Source: Microbulbifer bruguierae (GTDB lineage: Bacteria > Pseudomonadota > Gammaproteobacteria > Pseudomonadales > Cellvibrionaceae). From it: a stretch of 64,000 bases of DNA. The notes beneath the pieces are model-generated. The model saw nothing but the letters and a program-made list of their open reading frames with translations. It had not been told where the DNA came from and ran no database searches. Position numbers and translations under genes: made by a program. This document shows, one piece after another, positions 36,379 through 45,534 of this stretch (position 1 is its first letter; every line of letters starts with the position of its first letter). The DNA is taken from positions 2,503,501 to 2,567,500 of the forward strand of contig NZ_CP118605.1 of NCBI RefSeq assembly GCF_029869925.1. Direction: 5' to 3'.

Positions 36379-37722
36379 TTACCCCTCGGATTTTTGCAAA
36401 GACGCGGCTACCGCCTGTACCTCGCCCATCACCCGCATCAGATTACCGCTCCACAGCAGACCGATTTCTTCCTCAGTGTAATTGCGCTTGAGCAGTTCTT
36501 CGGTCACCGTCGCAGTTTCCGAGGCATCGTTCCAACCGGAAACACCACCGCCACCGTCGAAGTCAGAGCTGATACCCACATGCTCTATGCCGATCTTCTG
36601 CACCAGATAATCGATGTGATCGACAAAGTCCTGCACGTTTACCGGTGGCGTCACCGGGTCGACCTCCTTCTCGACAATAGGCGCCACCTGTGCGCGCAGC
36701 TGCATAAAGCCATGCATATATTCATGACGGGCATCGTGATCCAGCTTGGCGACTTCCGACCAGTCCAGCATTTTGAAACCGCTGCTTTGCGCTTCCCTGG
36801 CCATGATTTCAAATGCCTTGTTTTTCCAGGCATCGTATTTTTCGCCATTCAGGTACGCAGCAAAGGCAACGGTTTGCACTACACCACCGTTTTCCTTGAT
36901 CGCCATCAGTTCTTCGTCGTCCAGGTTACGACTGTGATCGTTCATCGCGCGCGCGGAAGAGTGGGAAGCAATAACCGGCGCCTTGGTCAGTTCCAGTGTC
37001 TGCATGTTCGCGAGTTTTGAGGGGTGCGACAGGTCGATAATAATTCCAACCCGGTTCATTTCCTCAACCAGTTCCCGCCCGAGATCGCTGAGACCGTTGT
37101 GCAGCCACACTCCGTCACTTTCACCGGTATTGGAATCGGCAAACTGGCTGTGGCCGTTGTGTGCCAGTGACATATAGCGCGCACCACGATCGTAGAAATC
37201 CTGCACCAGGCTGATATTGGTCCCTAGCGGATAGGCATTTTCCACCCCGATCAATGCCACCAGTTTGCCCGCGTCCGTCAGGGCTTTAACCTCTTCCGCG
37301 GTGGTCGCAAAACCGATTCGATCCGGCGCAATTTCATCGGTCAGACGATGTACCGCTTCGAATTTGGCAAGGGCGTTTGCAAGTGCAGCGGCATAGCCCT
37401 CTTCACTGAGTTCACCCTGGCCGGTGTAGACGCTAAACCAGATGGCATCCAGACCACCCTGTTCGAGCTTGGCGAGATCAACCTGGGTTTGCAGCCCCTG
37501 GGTGTAATTCACATCGTCGGTAAAATTGCTCACATCCAGATCCACGTGGGTATCCATGGTGAGCAAACGTTGATGGAATGTTTCAACGGTTTCCGGCGCT
37601 GCACTCTCAATGCTCTCAATGCTCTCGACAGTCTCAACAGCAACAGGCGCGCCATCCTCCCGCGCGCAACCGGCGAGCAGCGCGCCGGTTACACAAAGAG
37701 CAATATTCAGTTTTTTATACAT
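36379..37722 (-). CDS. Membrane dipeptidase (M19 family), lipoprotein
   Basis: The 447-residue protein has a lipobox (ALLAGCARE, Cys19) and M19 renal-dipeptidase motifs: DTHVDLD (metal ligands H-x-D), GVENAYPLG with its bridging Glu, LAHNGHSQFAD, DLSHPSK, ASHSSARAMNDHSRN, and GISSDFDGGGG. It should hydrolyse dipeptides, including D-configured C-terminal residues, in the periplasm. A short VETVESIESIESAAPE repeat forms the linker after the lipid anchor. It is 52 bases downstream of a TonB receptor on the same strand, suggesting joint peptide uptake and breakdown. Confidence 0.93.
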   Translation of the reverse strand: MYKKLNIALCVTGALLAGCAREDGAPVAVETVESIESIESAAPETVETFHQRLLTMDTHVDLDVSNFTDDVNYTQGLQTQVDLAKLEQGGLDAIWFSVYTGQGELSEEGYAAALANALAKFEAVHRLTDEIAPDRIGFATTAEEVKALTDAGKLVALIGVENAYPLGTNISLVQDFYDRGARYMSLAHNGHSQFADSNTGESDGVWLHNGLSDLGRELVEEMNRVGIIIDLSHPSKLANMQTLELTKAPVIASHSSARAMNDHSRNLDDEELMAIKENGGVVQTVAFAAYLNGEKYDAWKNKAFEIMAREAQSSGFKMLDWSEVAKLDHDARHEYMHGFMQLRAQVAPIVEKEVDPVTPPVNVQDFVDHIDYLVQKIGIEHVGISSDFDGGGGVSGWNDASETATVTEELLKRNYTEEEIGLLWSGNLMRVMGEVQAVAASLQKSEG

Positions 37723-37774
37723 AATTTTTCCGTTTGCAAACTTCGCTTAATAACTGGCTTTTAGAAACCAGCTT

Positions 37775-40096
37775 TTAGAAACTATAAGTCACCGTGCCCT
37801 GGAAAGTGCGTGGACTCAGCGGACGGTAGTAAGGGGAGCCCGCATACACGAATGACATCACCTGAGTATCAAATACGTTATCCAGGTTCAAACGCAGATT
37901 TGCGTTGTTCAAGCCAATTGCCTCTCCGCTGAAATCCACATAGGCACTGGCCACGGTGTAATCATCCATCTCGAACATCTCGGCGTAATCCGCGTAGCGT
38001 TTGCCGGTATATTTGAGCGAGAAGTTGGCAACCGCCCAATCGGTGGGTTCCCAGGTGACGCCGCCGGTCAGCAGCCATTCCGGACTGTCCGCCAATTTAC
38101 TGCCGGCCGGATTGTTGCCAAAGCCATCGGACAGCTCGGCGCTGTTATAGCTCACGTTCGCGTTGAAGTAGACGGAATCTTTAAATACTGCTGGCATATA
38201 CACACCGGACAGCTCCACACCCCATGCGGTGGTTTCGCCGACGTTGGTATAGAAAGCTTCGGGCTCGCCGGTGGCCGGGTTCAGTACGTTACCCGCGACC
38301 AGTCGATTGTCGAAACTGGTGTAATACATGGACACGGCACCGTTATAGTGCGGGCGACTGGTGCGGTAACCGATTTCAATATTTTCCGCTGTCTCCCCTT
38401 TCGGCGCCGGGGCCTCAAAGCTGGTGGCAATAGAGAAAATATCGTCCGCGCCTTTCGGCAGGGCGAAGTTTTCGGAAATGGAGCCAAACACCTGATCGGT
38501 ATCATTCAGGTTATACACCGCACCAACCATGGGCATGAAGTTGTCGGAATATTTGGCACCCACAGACTGCGGGCCGTAACCCGGCATGCCGCCAATTTCA
38601 TAGTCGGCGTAGTCCCGGTAACCCTCGAGCGCATAATCGACAGTGAGCGATTTCGCTCCAACCTCGACATTCAGCCGCTCGTCCATCAGTGCAATACTAT
38701 CTTTTACATAGAACTGCATGGTTTCCCGGGTACTGGTGTAATTTCTACGGTAATAGGCCACCTCATCCCAGATCACCTTGCCATCGGCACTGCCATCGGT
38801 TTTGTTGTAACGCAACTGCGAGCGGTTGTAGGTTTCATCCTCAAACCAGCCACCGAATTGCAGCTTGTGGTCGCCGAGCTGCCACTCGATTCCAGTGACC
38901 AGACCCTGGCGCTCACCGCCCACACCGGAGTAACCAAACTGTACGCCGCGCGGATGTACTACATCCAGACCAGCCGCCGCCTGACGCTCATAAATCGACA
39001 GCGAGTTGCCGTAGCTGTCCGGTGATACTCCGTAGCCGTCTTTGTCTTCGAAATACAAAGTAGAATTCAGGTAGACATCCGCAGTAAGGTCGGTGGCGAG
39101 AGAAACTGTATAGAGTTTGTCGTCGCGGATATTGACGCGGTCTTCATAGTAAAGTGTACAGTTGCTGCCGGTGTTGACCGGAGTGAAGTCCTGATCGTCG
39201 ATGCTGCCATCGCCATTAAAGTCGTAGACCCCAGGCATCGGATTATTACAGCCTGCGGGTAGTTCGCTGAGGTAGGCGTAGTAGTAGTCCGCGTCAAACG
39301 TACTTTCGGTACCTGACGGTGAGTCATAATCGTAAAAGTCGTTGCTGATGAAGCTGGCCTGGACATAGGTGTCTTCGTCAAATTCGTATCTTGCTTTACT
39401 TTCGATATGCTCGCGGTCAATGGTGCCTGGACCACGCCAGAGATCACTGTCGGTTTTTGAGCGACTGACATAGGCAGAAAAGCCATTGATGTCACCGGTC
39501 TCAAGACGGACAAAACTCCGCAGCAGATTATCATCACCGGAAGTCAGTGAGACAAAGGCACCCGCCTGATCAGAGGGTTCGATGGAGTTGTAGGAAACAA
39601 TGGGGCCGAGTGATGTATAACTGGGCATGGAAACGTCCCCCGCACCAGGAGAGGCCAGCACGGATCCCAGATTTTCATTGTCGACATAGCGGAAAATCGG
39701 GCTGCCGCCGAAGGCATCCGAACGCCCCATAGGTACGCCATCCAGGACAAAGCCGACCTGGGCAAGGCTGAACGCCCGCACCTGTACCGAGTTGCCGAAT
39801 TCATACAACCCCAGAGCACCATCGGTCTGCACGTTGAAGCCCGGCAGGCTCTCGAGCATTTTCAATCCGGAGATACCGGCCGGAGCGGAGAGCAGCTCGT
39901 CGCGGGTCACACCGACGGTATTGCTGACTTTGTCTTCACCGATCGCGAGGTCGGCCTGGGACGTGCGCTTGGCCTGCACCACCACCTCTTCCATTTGTCC
40001 CGACTCAGCGGCTTGCTCTGCCGCGATGGTTGGAAATGCGGTTAGCGCTCCGGAAATTGCCAGTAAATACGCAGCCGATTTTGTGTTGCTCGCCAT
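37775..40096 (-). CDS. TonB-dependent outer-membrane receptor
   Basis: I start it at ATG 40096 (MASNTKSAAYLLAISGALTAFPTIAAE), since this gives a signal peptide and has AAGGG upstream; the frame extends 31 codons further without support. The 773-residue protein has a plug beginning MEEVVVQAKRT and a barrel ending in phenylalanine (FQGTVTYSF). An aspartate-rich loop, YDFNGDGSIDDQDF, is a dockerin/EF-hand-like calcium motif and is notable in an extracellular loop. The neighbouring M19 dipeptidase and DUF885 peptidase suggest a peptide ligand. The stop lies in a small tandem repeat (GCTTTTAGAAAC twice, 14-bp period). Confidence 0.92.
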   Translation of the reverse strand: MASNTKSAAYLLAISGALTAFPTIAAEQAAESGQMEEVVVQAKRTSQADLAIGEDKVSNTVGVTRDELLSAPAGISGLKMLESLPGFNVQTDGALGLYEFGNSVQVRAFSLAQVGFVLDGVPMGRSDAFGGSPIFRYVDNENLGSVLASPGAGDVSMPSYTSLGPIVSYNSIEPSDQAGAFVSLTSGDDNLLRSFVRLETGDINGFSAYVSRSKTDSDLWRGPGTIDREHIESKARYEFDEDTYVQASFISNDFYDYDSPSGTESTFDADYYYAYLSELPAGCNNPMPGVYDFNGDGSIDDQDFTPVNTGSNCTLYYEDRVNIRDDKLYTVSLATDLTADVYLNSTLYFEDKDGYGVSPDSYGNSLSIYERQAAAGLDVVHPRGVQFGYSGVGGERQGLVTGIEWQLGDHKLQFGGWFEDETYNRSQLRYNKTDGSADGKVIWDEVAYYRRNYTSTRETMQFYVKDSIALMDERLNVEVGAKSLTVDYALEGYRDYADYEIGGMPGYGPQSVGAKYSDNFMPMVGAVYNLNDTDQVFGSISENFALPKGADDIFSIATSFEAPAPKGETAENIEIGYRTSRPHYNGAVSMYYTSFDNRLVAGNVLNPATGEPEAFYTNVGETTAWGVELSGVYMPAVFKDSVYFNANVSYNSAELSDGFGNNPAGSKLADSPEWLLTGGVTWEPTDWAVANFSLKYTGKRYADYAEMFEMDDYTVASAYVDFSGEAIGLNNANLRLNLDNVFDTQVMSFVYAGSPYYRPLSPRTFQGTVTYSF

Positions 40097-40309
40097 ATGC
40101 CCTTCCCCACTCAGGTAATAAATAGTTGCTGCGGCGATACGCAGCATCCCGTCGGCAGGACAATCTGTAGCAGCATTCTGTACAAGCATTGCTTCCCGGC
40201 GAGGGGACTACAGTGGAAACAGCAACATGTGTGCCACCAGTTCGGCGACATGGAAACGTGGGAGGCGATTGTGCGATAAAGCGAAGCAATACTTCGTTGA
40301 GATGAATAC

Positions 40310-40330
40310 GCCCCGGTGTTTTACCGGGGC
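40310..40330. terminator. Possible terminator hairpin downstream of DUF885 start region boundary
   Basis: GCCCCGGT (40310-40317) pairs with ACCGGGGC (40323-40330) across five bases, between the DUF885 stop and the TonB receptor start on the minus strand. There is no clear T-run, so it may instead be an attenuator or mRNA-stabilising stem. The rest of this 256-bp gap shows nothing clear. Confidence 0.4.
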
Positions 40331-40352
40331 GGAGGTTCCAGGGGCAGGTGTG

Positions 40353-42131
40353 TCAGTTTTTCTGGTTGCGGATAAAACGATGTATTTGTAGTTCAAGCAT
40401 CGACAGAGGCAATGCACCATTGGCGAGCAACGCATCGTGGAACTTGCGCAGGTCGAAATTATTGCCCAGCTGTTTTTCCGCCATTGACCGCAGCTCGCGG
40501 ATTTTGATTTCCCCCATTTTGTACGACAGCGCCTGCCCCGGCCACGAGATATAGCGATCCACTTCTGCACGCACGTTGGCCTGGGACAGGGATGTATTGT
40601 CGGCGAGGAAATCCAATGCCTGCTGCCGGGTCCAGCCCTGGGAGTGGATACCGGTGTCGATTACCAGGCGACAAGCCCGCCACATTTCGTAGCTGAGTCG
40701 GCCGAAGTCCTGGTGCGGAGTTTCATACACCCCCATTTCAGTACCGAGGCGCTCGGAATACAGCCCCCAGCCTTCGCCATAAGCACTGAGGTAGAGGTTA
40801 CGGCGGAACTTGGGCACATTTTCCAGCTCCAGCGAAAGCGCACCTTGCAGGTGGTGGCCGGGGACCGCTTCATGAAGGGTCAGCGCCACTAGCTCGTATA
40901 GCGGGCGCTGGTCCAGTGCGTAGGTATTAAGCCAGTAAGCACCACCGCGGGTACCACCAATGGCTGCCGGATTGTAGGACGCGGTGGTGTAGTTGGGAGC
41001 GATTTCGTCCGGCACCGGCACCACACCATAGGGCAGGCGCGGCAGCTTGCCGAAGAATTCCGGCAGGCGGTAGTCAATGCGTTTGGCAATGTAGGATGCT
41101 TCCTTCAGCAGCTCTCTGGGAGTCTTGGCATAGAACTGCGGATCGGTGCGCAGGAACTCGGTGAATTCCTCAAAACTGCCATCAAATCCGGACTCGCCAA
41201 TCAGCTGGTTCATTTCTTCGCGAATGCGCTTTACTTCCGCGAGGCCGATTTTGTGAATGTCTTCCGGCGCCATGTACTGGGTGACATAGGTGCGGATCGT
41301 ATGGCGGTAGTAGTCCTTGCCACCGGGCAGGTCTTCCGCCGCCAGGGATTCACTCGCTGCGCTCAAGTAGTCCCCTTCGAGGAAGGTCGCCACGCGCTCG
41401 AAGGCTGGAATGGCATGCTCCTTGATCGCCGCGGCACCGGCCTTTTGCAGACGCCGTTTATCGGTCGAGGAGAAGTTTTCCGGAAGGTTTTGGAACGGCT
41501 CGTACAGGCTGCTCTTTGTGGGGTCGTCATAGACCTGGGCGCGCACCGTGGGTGCGATGCCCTCCACCACGATCTTGGGCAGCACGAAGCCATCCTTTAT
41601 ACCCACGCGCATGTTGGCCAGGTTCTCATCGAAGTAACGACCGAAATCCTTGATGCGCTTGATGTAGTCTTCGTAGTCGGACACTTTTGGCATATTGAGG
41701 CCACTGCTGGCGTCCAGGGCTGCACTCCAGAAGCTGTAAAAAGTATTGACCGGAATACGGTCCAGATACAGTTCATTGCCCTCAATCGAGTTGGTCAGCA
41801 CCCAGGTCAGCAGGTCCTTGTTGACCCGCTCGGCTTCCTCCAGCTGTTTGCTGTCGATCTTCTTCAGGCGCGCCACAAACGCCTTTTCCGCCTGCAGGCG
41901 GCGGGCACGATCCTTTTCAGAAACGCCGGGCAGGCGATCACTGTAGCCCTTTTCACCCATGCGGCTGGCGGTAATGGGGTCTTCACGCAGACTGTATTGC
42001 CAGTGGTCATCAATGATGGACTGCAACTGCTCGGCGGCGGTCGCCGCCTGCGCTGCGGGCGCGACGAGCGCGGCGATTACGATAAGAAATGACAGCAGCC
42101 GCAGCGGCTGCGCCCGGGACAGTCGGAACAT
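40353..42131 (-). CDS. DUF885 family metallopeptidase, exported
   Basis: The 592-residue protein has a signal peptide (LLSFLIVIAALVAPAAQAA) and the DUF885 gluzincin motif ALTLHEAVPGHHLQGA, with GEGWGLYSERLG (second metal ligand region) downstream. Members act as periplasmic carboxypeptidase-like enzymes in some bacteria; the substrate is not known here. GGAGAG precedes the ATG. It is co-oriented with the TonB receptor and M19 dipeptidase, and may be the first gene of that peptide locus, though a 256-bp gap with a hairpin separates it from the receptor. Confidence 0.92.
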   Translation of the reverse strand: MFRLSRAQPLRLLSFLIVIAALVAPAAQAATAAEQLQSIIDDHWQYSLREDPITASRMGEKGYSDRLPGVSEKDRARRLQAEKAFVARLKKIDSKQLEEAERVNKDLLTWVLTNSIEGNELYLDRIPVNTFYSFWSAALDASSGLNMPKVSDYEDYIKRIKDFGRYFDENLANMRVGIKDGFVLPKIVVEGIAPTVRAQVYDDPTKSSLYEPFQNLPENFSSTDKRRLQKAGAAAIKEHAIPAFERVATFLEGDYLSAASESLAAEDLPGGKDYYRHTIRTYVTQYMAPEDIHKIGLAEVKRIREEMNQLIGESGFDGSFEEFTEFLRTDPQFYAKTPRELLKEASYIAKRIDYRLPEFFGKLPRLPYGVVPVPDEIAPNYTTASYNPAAIGGTRGGAYWLNTYALDQRPLYELVALTLHEAVPGHHLQGALSLELENVPKFRRNLYLSAYGEGWGLYSERLGTEMGVYETPHQDFGRLSYEMWRACRLVIDTGIHSQGWTRQQALDFLADNTSLSQANVRAEVDRYISWPGQALSYKMGEIKIRELRSMAEKQLGNNFDLRKFHDALLANGALPLSMLELQIHRFIRNQKN

Positions 42132-42500
42132 GGTGGATCTCTCCGATGTGCTTTTATTGCGAATGGTACTTTTGCGCGCAACTTTACCATGGCCGCTATC
42201 GGAAAAGAGGCCGCGGGCGCATCATCAGGGCTAAACGACGGCTGCTGTCGACCAGACGGGCCGGTGTAGTGAAATATCCTGCTTATCGACCGATTCTCGC
42301 CACATGCACCAAGCGGGTGCCCGGTAACCATTCAGCCTCGCCATGCTTCCATTCAACGACTCATTGCTTTACAAAAGAGCCGCAACGCGATTTCCTGTGG
42401 GGCTGGACCGCTGTGATCCAGCGGATATAAAAATAAACAGACATCCCGCCACAACGCCGTATCACAGCGGCATGCATGGTGTGGGTGCGCGGGGAGGACC
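42132..42500. other. Divergent intergenic region, 369 bp
   Basis: It must hold the promoters of the DUF885 gene (leftward) and of the tldD operon (rightward). No convincing hexamer pair was found. A GGGGAGGA Shine-Dalgarno ends it just before tldD. No small gene or repeat was recognised. Confidence 0.5.
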
Positions 42501-44132
42501 ATGGATAGAAGACGATTCATCAAGCTCGCCGGTGTCGGTGCCGGAGGCATTGCGCTGCCGCTCTATGGGGCACAGGTATCCGCCGGGCAACTTATCAACG
42601 GCGGCATTGATGTAGGCAGGAAAAAAGCCCTTTCCGACATCGTACTCAACGCCGCAGGCAAAGCCGGCGCCAGCTATACCGATGTGCGCATCGGCCGCTA
42701 CCTCAACCAGTTTCTGCTCACCCGCGAGACCAACGTCGAAAATATCGTCAATACCGAATCTTTCGGGGCCGGTATCCGGGTAATCGCCAATGGCACCTGG
42801 GGCTTTGCCGCGACCAATGATCTCACCGAGGACGGTATTGCCCGTGCAGCGCGCCAGGCAGTGGCGGTGGCCAAGGCAAATTCCAAATACCAGACCGAGC
42901 CGGTGCAGCTGGCACCGGTAAAAGGCGTTGGGGAGGTTTCCTGGCAGACGCCCATCAAGAAGAACGCGATCAAAGTGCCCATCAGTGAAAAGGTAGATTT
43001 CCTGATGGACGTGAACCAGAGCGCAATGGAAGCCGGGGCCAGCTTTATCAACTCTGCCCTGTATCTGGTCAACGAACAGAAATACTTTGCCTCCAGTGAT
43101 GGCTCCTACATCGACCAGGACATTCACCGCCTGTGGGCGCCAATGCAGGTGACCGTGGTGGATAAGGATTCCGGGCAGTTCAAAACCCGCGATGGCCTGA
43201 GTACACCGGTGGGAATGGGCTACGAATATCTCGACGGGCGCGAAGACGACAAGATTGCCGGCCCCACCACCCTGTACAAAGACTCCTACGATATGGCCGA
43301 GGATGCCGTGCTCGCAGCAGAGCAGGCGAAGGTGAAACTGTCGGCCAAATCCATTGAGCCGGGCAAATACGACCTGGTACTCGAGCCACTGCACCTGCGC
43401 CTGACCATACACGAGTCTGTAGGTCACCCGCTGGAGCTCGACCGCGTACTCGGCTATGAGGCCAACTACGCTGGCACGTCTTTCGCAACCCTGGACAAGT
43501 GGCGCAGCGGCAAGTTCAAGTACGGCAGCGACAAGGTCAATATCTTCGCCGACAGAACACAGACCGGCTCACTGGGCGCTGTGGGATACGATGACGAAGG
43601 CGTGCAAGCCAAGCGCTGGGATCTGATCAAGGATGGCGTGCTGGTGAATTACCAGGCCACCCGCGACCAGGTACATATGATCGACCAGAAGGAATCCCAC
43701 GGCTGCTCCTACGCCGATAGCTGGTCCAGTGTGCAGTTCCAGCGTATGCCGAATGTTTCTCTCGCCCCCGGCAAGGAAAAATACTCGGTCAAAGAAATGA
43801 TTCGCGATGTCGAAAAAGGTATCTACATCGTGGGCCGCGGGTCTTACTCCATCGACCAGCAGCGGTACAACTTCCAGTTTGGCGGCCAGCTGTTTTACGA
43901 AATCAAGAATGGGGAGATTGTCGGCCAGGTAGAGGATGTCGCCTACCAGTCGAATACACAGGAATTCTGGAATTCCTGCAGTGCCATCTGCGATAGCAGC
44001 GATTACCGTCTCGGCGGTACCTTTTTCGATGGCAAAGGGCAGCCCAGCCAGGTAAGCGCAGTTTCGCACGGTTGTGCGACGAGTCGCTTCGACAAAATCA
44101 ACGTGATCAATACCAAGCGTAAGATCGGCTAA
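42501..44132 (+). CDS. tldD: TldD-like metalloprotease with Tat signal (copy 1)
   Basis: This 543-residue protein has the TldD zinc motif TIHESVGHPLELDR (H-E-x-x-x-H), with SCSYADSWSS and YRLGGTFFDGKGQPSQ as later family motifs. Unlike the ~480-residue cytoplasmic E. coli TldD, it begins MDRRRFIKLAGVGAGGIALP, a twin-arginine export signal, so it is predicted to be periplasmic. GGGGAGGA precedes its ATG. It heads a co-directional run, with a TldE gene 32 bp downstream and a close paralogue after that. TldD/TldE form a heterodimeric protease that clips unfolded peptides such as microcin precursors. Confidence 0.93.
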   Translation: MDRRRFIKLAGVGAGGIALPLYGAQVSAGQLINGGIDVGRKKALSDIVLNAAGKAGASYTDVRIGRYLNQFLLTRETNVENIVNTESFGAGIRVIANGTWGFAATNDLTEDGIARAARQAVAVAKANSKYQTEPVQLAPVKGVGEVSWQTPIKKNAIKVPISEKVDFLMDVNQSAMEAGASFINSALYLVNEQKYFASSDGSYIDQDIHRLWAPMQVTVVDKDSGQFKTRDGLSTPVGMGYEYLDGREDDKIAGPTTLYKDSYDMAEDAVLAAEQAKVKLSAKSIEPGKYDLVLEPLHLRLTIHESVGHPLELDRVLGYEANYAGTSFATLDKWRSGKFKYGSDKVNIFADRTQTGSLGAVGYDDEGVQAKRWDLIKDGVLVNYQATRDQVHMIDQKESHGCSYADSWSSVQFQRMPNVSLAPGKEKYSVKEMIRDVEKGIYIVGRGSYSIDQQRYNFQFGGQLFYEIKNGEIVGQVEDVAYQSNTQEFWNSCSAICDSSDYRLGGTFFDGKGQPSQVSAVSHGCATSRFDKINVINTKRKIG

Positions 44133-44164
44133 ACGAAAAACAATAAATTTTTGGAGCAGACAAG

Positions 44165-45502
44165 ATGGCAATTTTATCCAGAAGTGAAGCCAAAAACATT
44201 CTCGACAAGGTGCTGAAATACAGCAAGGCGGAAGGTGCCAGTGCACAGCTTTCCGGTGCGGAGACCGGCAACATCCGCTACGCGCGCAACAGTGTATCCA
44301 CTAGCGGTATCGTCAACGATATCGAACTGGCAGTAGAAGCACGCTTCGGTAAAAAGTCCGGCACCGCCACCATTAACGAGTTCAGCGATGCCTCGCTGGA
44401 AAAAGTGATGCGCCGCGCTGAAGAGCTGGCCAAGCTCTCCCCCGACAACCCCGAATCCATGCCACTGCTGGGTGAACAGAAATACATGGCGGTAAACGGT
44501 TTCGCCAAGTCCACCGCCGACATCACCCCGGACCAGCGCGCCAAGGCCGCCGCCGATTCCATCCAGGCCGCGATGAAGAAAGACGTAATCGCCGCAGGCT
44601 ATCTGGAAGACGCCCGCTCATTTGCCGCCGTTGCCAACACCAACGGACTGTTCGGCTACCACGCGTCCACTTCCGCCAACTTTACCGTCACCATGCGCAC
44701 CGAAAACGGTCTCGGCTCCGGCTGGGCGCAAAGTGACGTGACCGATATCGGTGACATGAATACTGCGTCCAGCTCGTCAATCGCAATCGACAAGGCGGTG
44801 CTGTCCCAGGAAGCGCGCGCGTTGGAGCCCGGCAAGTACACCGTTATCCTCGAACCCAGCGCGGTTTCCGGTCTGCTGGCCTACATGATGGGCAACTTCG
44901 ACACCCGCAGCGCCGACGAAGGTCGCAGCTTCCTGAGCAAGAAAGGCGGTGGCAATCGGGTTGGCGAGAAAATGTTCGACAAACGTGTGCACCTTTACTC
45001 TGATCCTTCTGATCTGAGCGTACCTGCGCAACCCTGGTCCGATGACGACCATATGGCCATGCAGCGCGTGGACTGGATCAAAGGCGGCGTGGTTGAAAAG
45101 CTTCCCTGCAGCCGCTACTGGGCGGAGCAATCCAAGAGCACCGCAACTCCAGAGCCCAACAACCTGATTATGGTAGGTGGCGACAAGTCCACCGAAGAAC
45201 TGATCAAGAATACCCGCCGCGGTGTACTGGTAACCCGCACCTGGTATATCCGCATGGTTGATCCGCAGTCTCTGTTGCTGACCGGCCTGACACGGGACGG
45301 AACCTTCTATATCGAGAACGGCAAGATCAAATACCCGATCAAGAATTTCCGCTTCAATGAAAGCCCCGTGATCATGCTTAACAATATCGAAGATATGGGC
45401 CGCGCCGAGCGTGTAAATATGGGATGGTTTGGCTATTCAGCGATGATTCCCGCGCTGAAAGTGCGCGACTTTACCTTCAGCAGCCTTTCCGACGCTGTTT
45501 AA
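44165..45502 (+). CDS. pmbA: TldE/PmbA-like protein
   Basis: The 445-residue protein is the non-catalytic partner type: it has the shared TldD/PmbA fold (EGASAQLSGAETGNIRYARNS; LEPSAVSGLLAYMMGNF; SRYWAEQSKSTATPEPNN) but no H-E-x-x-x-H zinc motif. In known pairs TldE completes the active site of TldD. Here it has no recognisable signal peptide although both TldD neighbours do, so it would stay in the cytoplasm, or be carried through Tat in complex with a TldD, or the TldD signals are not cleaved. TTTGGAGCAG gives a Shine-Dalgarno near 44150. Confidence 0.92.
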   Translation: MAILSRSEAKNILDKVLKYSKAEGASAQLSGAETGNIRYARNSVSTSGIVNDIELAVEARFGKKSGTATINEFSDASLEKVMRRAEELAKLSPDNPESMPLLGEQKYMAVNGFAKSTADITPDQRAKAAADSIQAAMKKDVIAAGYLEDARSFAAVANTNGLFGYHASTSANFTVTMRTENGLGSGWAQSDVTDIGDMNTASSSSIAIDKAVLSQEARALEPGKYTVILEPSAVSGLLAYMMGNFDTRSADEGRSFLSKKGGGNRVGEKMFDKRVHLYSDPSDLSVPAQPWSDDDHMAMQRVDWIKGGVVEKLPCSRYWAEQSKSTATPEPNNLIMVGGDKSTEELIKNTRRGVLVTRTWYIRMVDPQSLLLTGLTRDGTFYIENGKIKYPIKNFRFNESPVIMLNNIEDMGRAERVNMGWFGYSAMIPALKVRDFTFSSLSDAV

Positions 45503-45534
45503 TGACTACTGCAGAAAAATATTAGGAGCGAACA

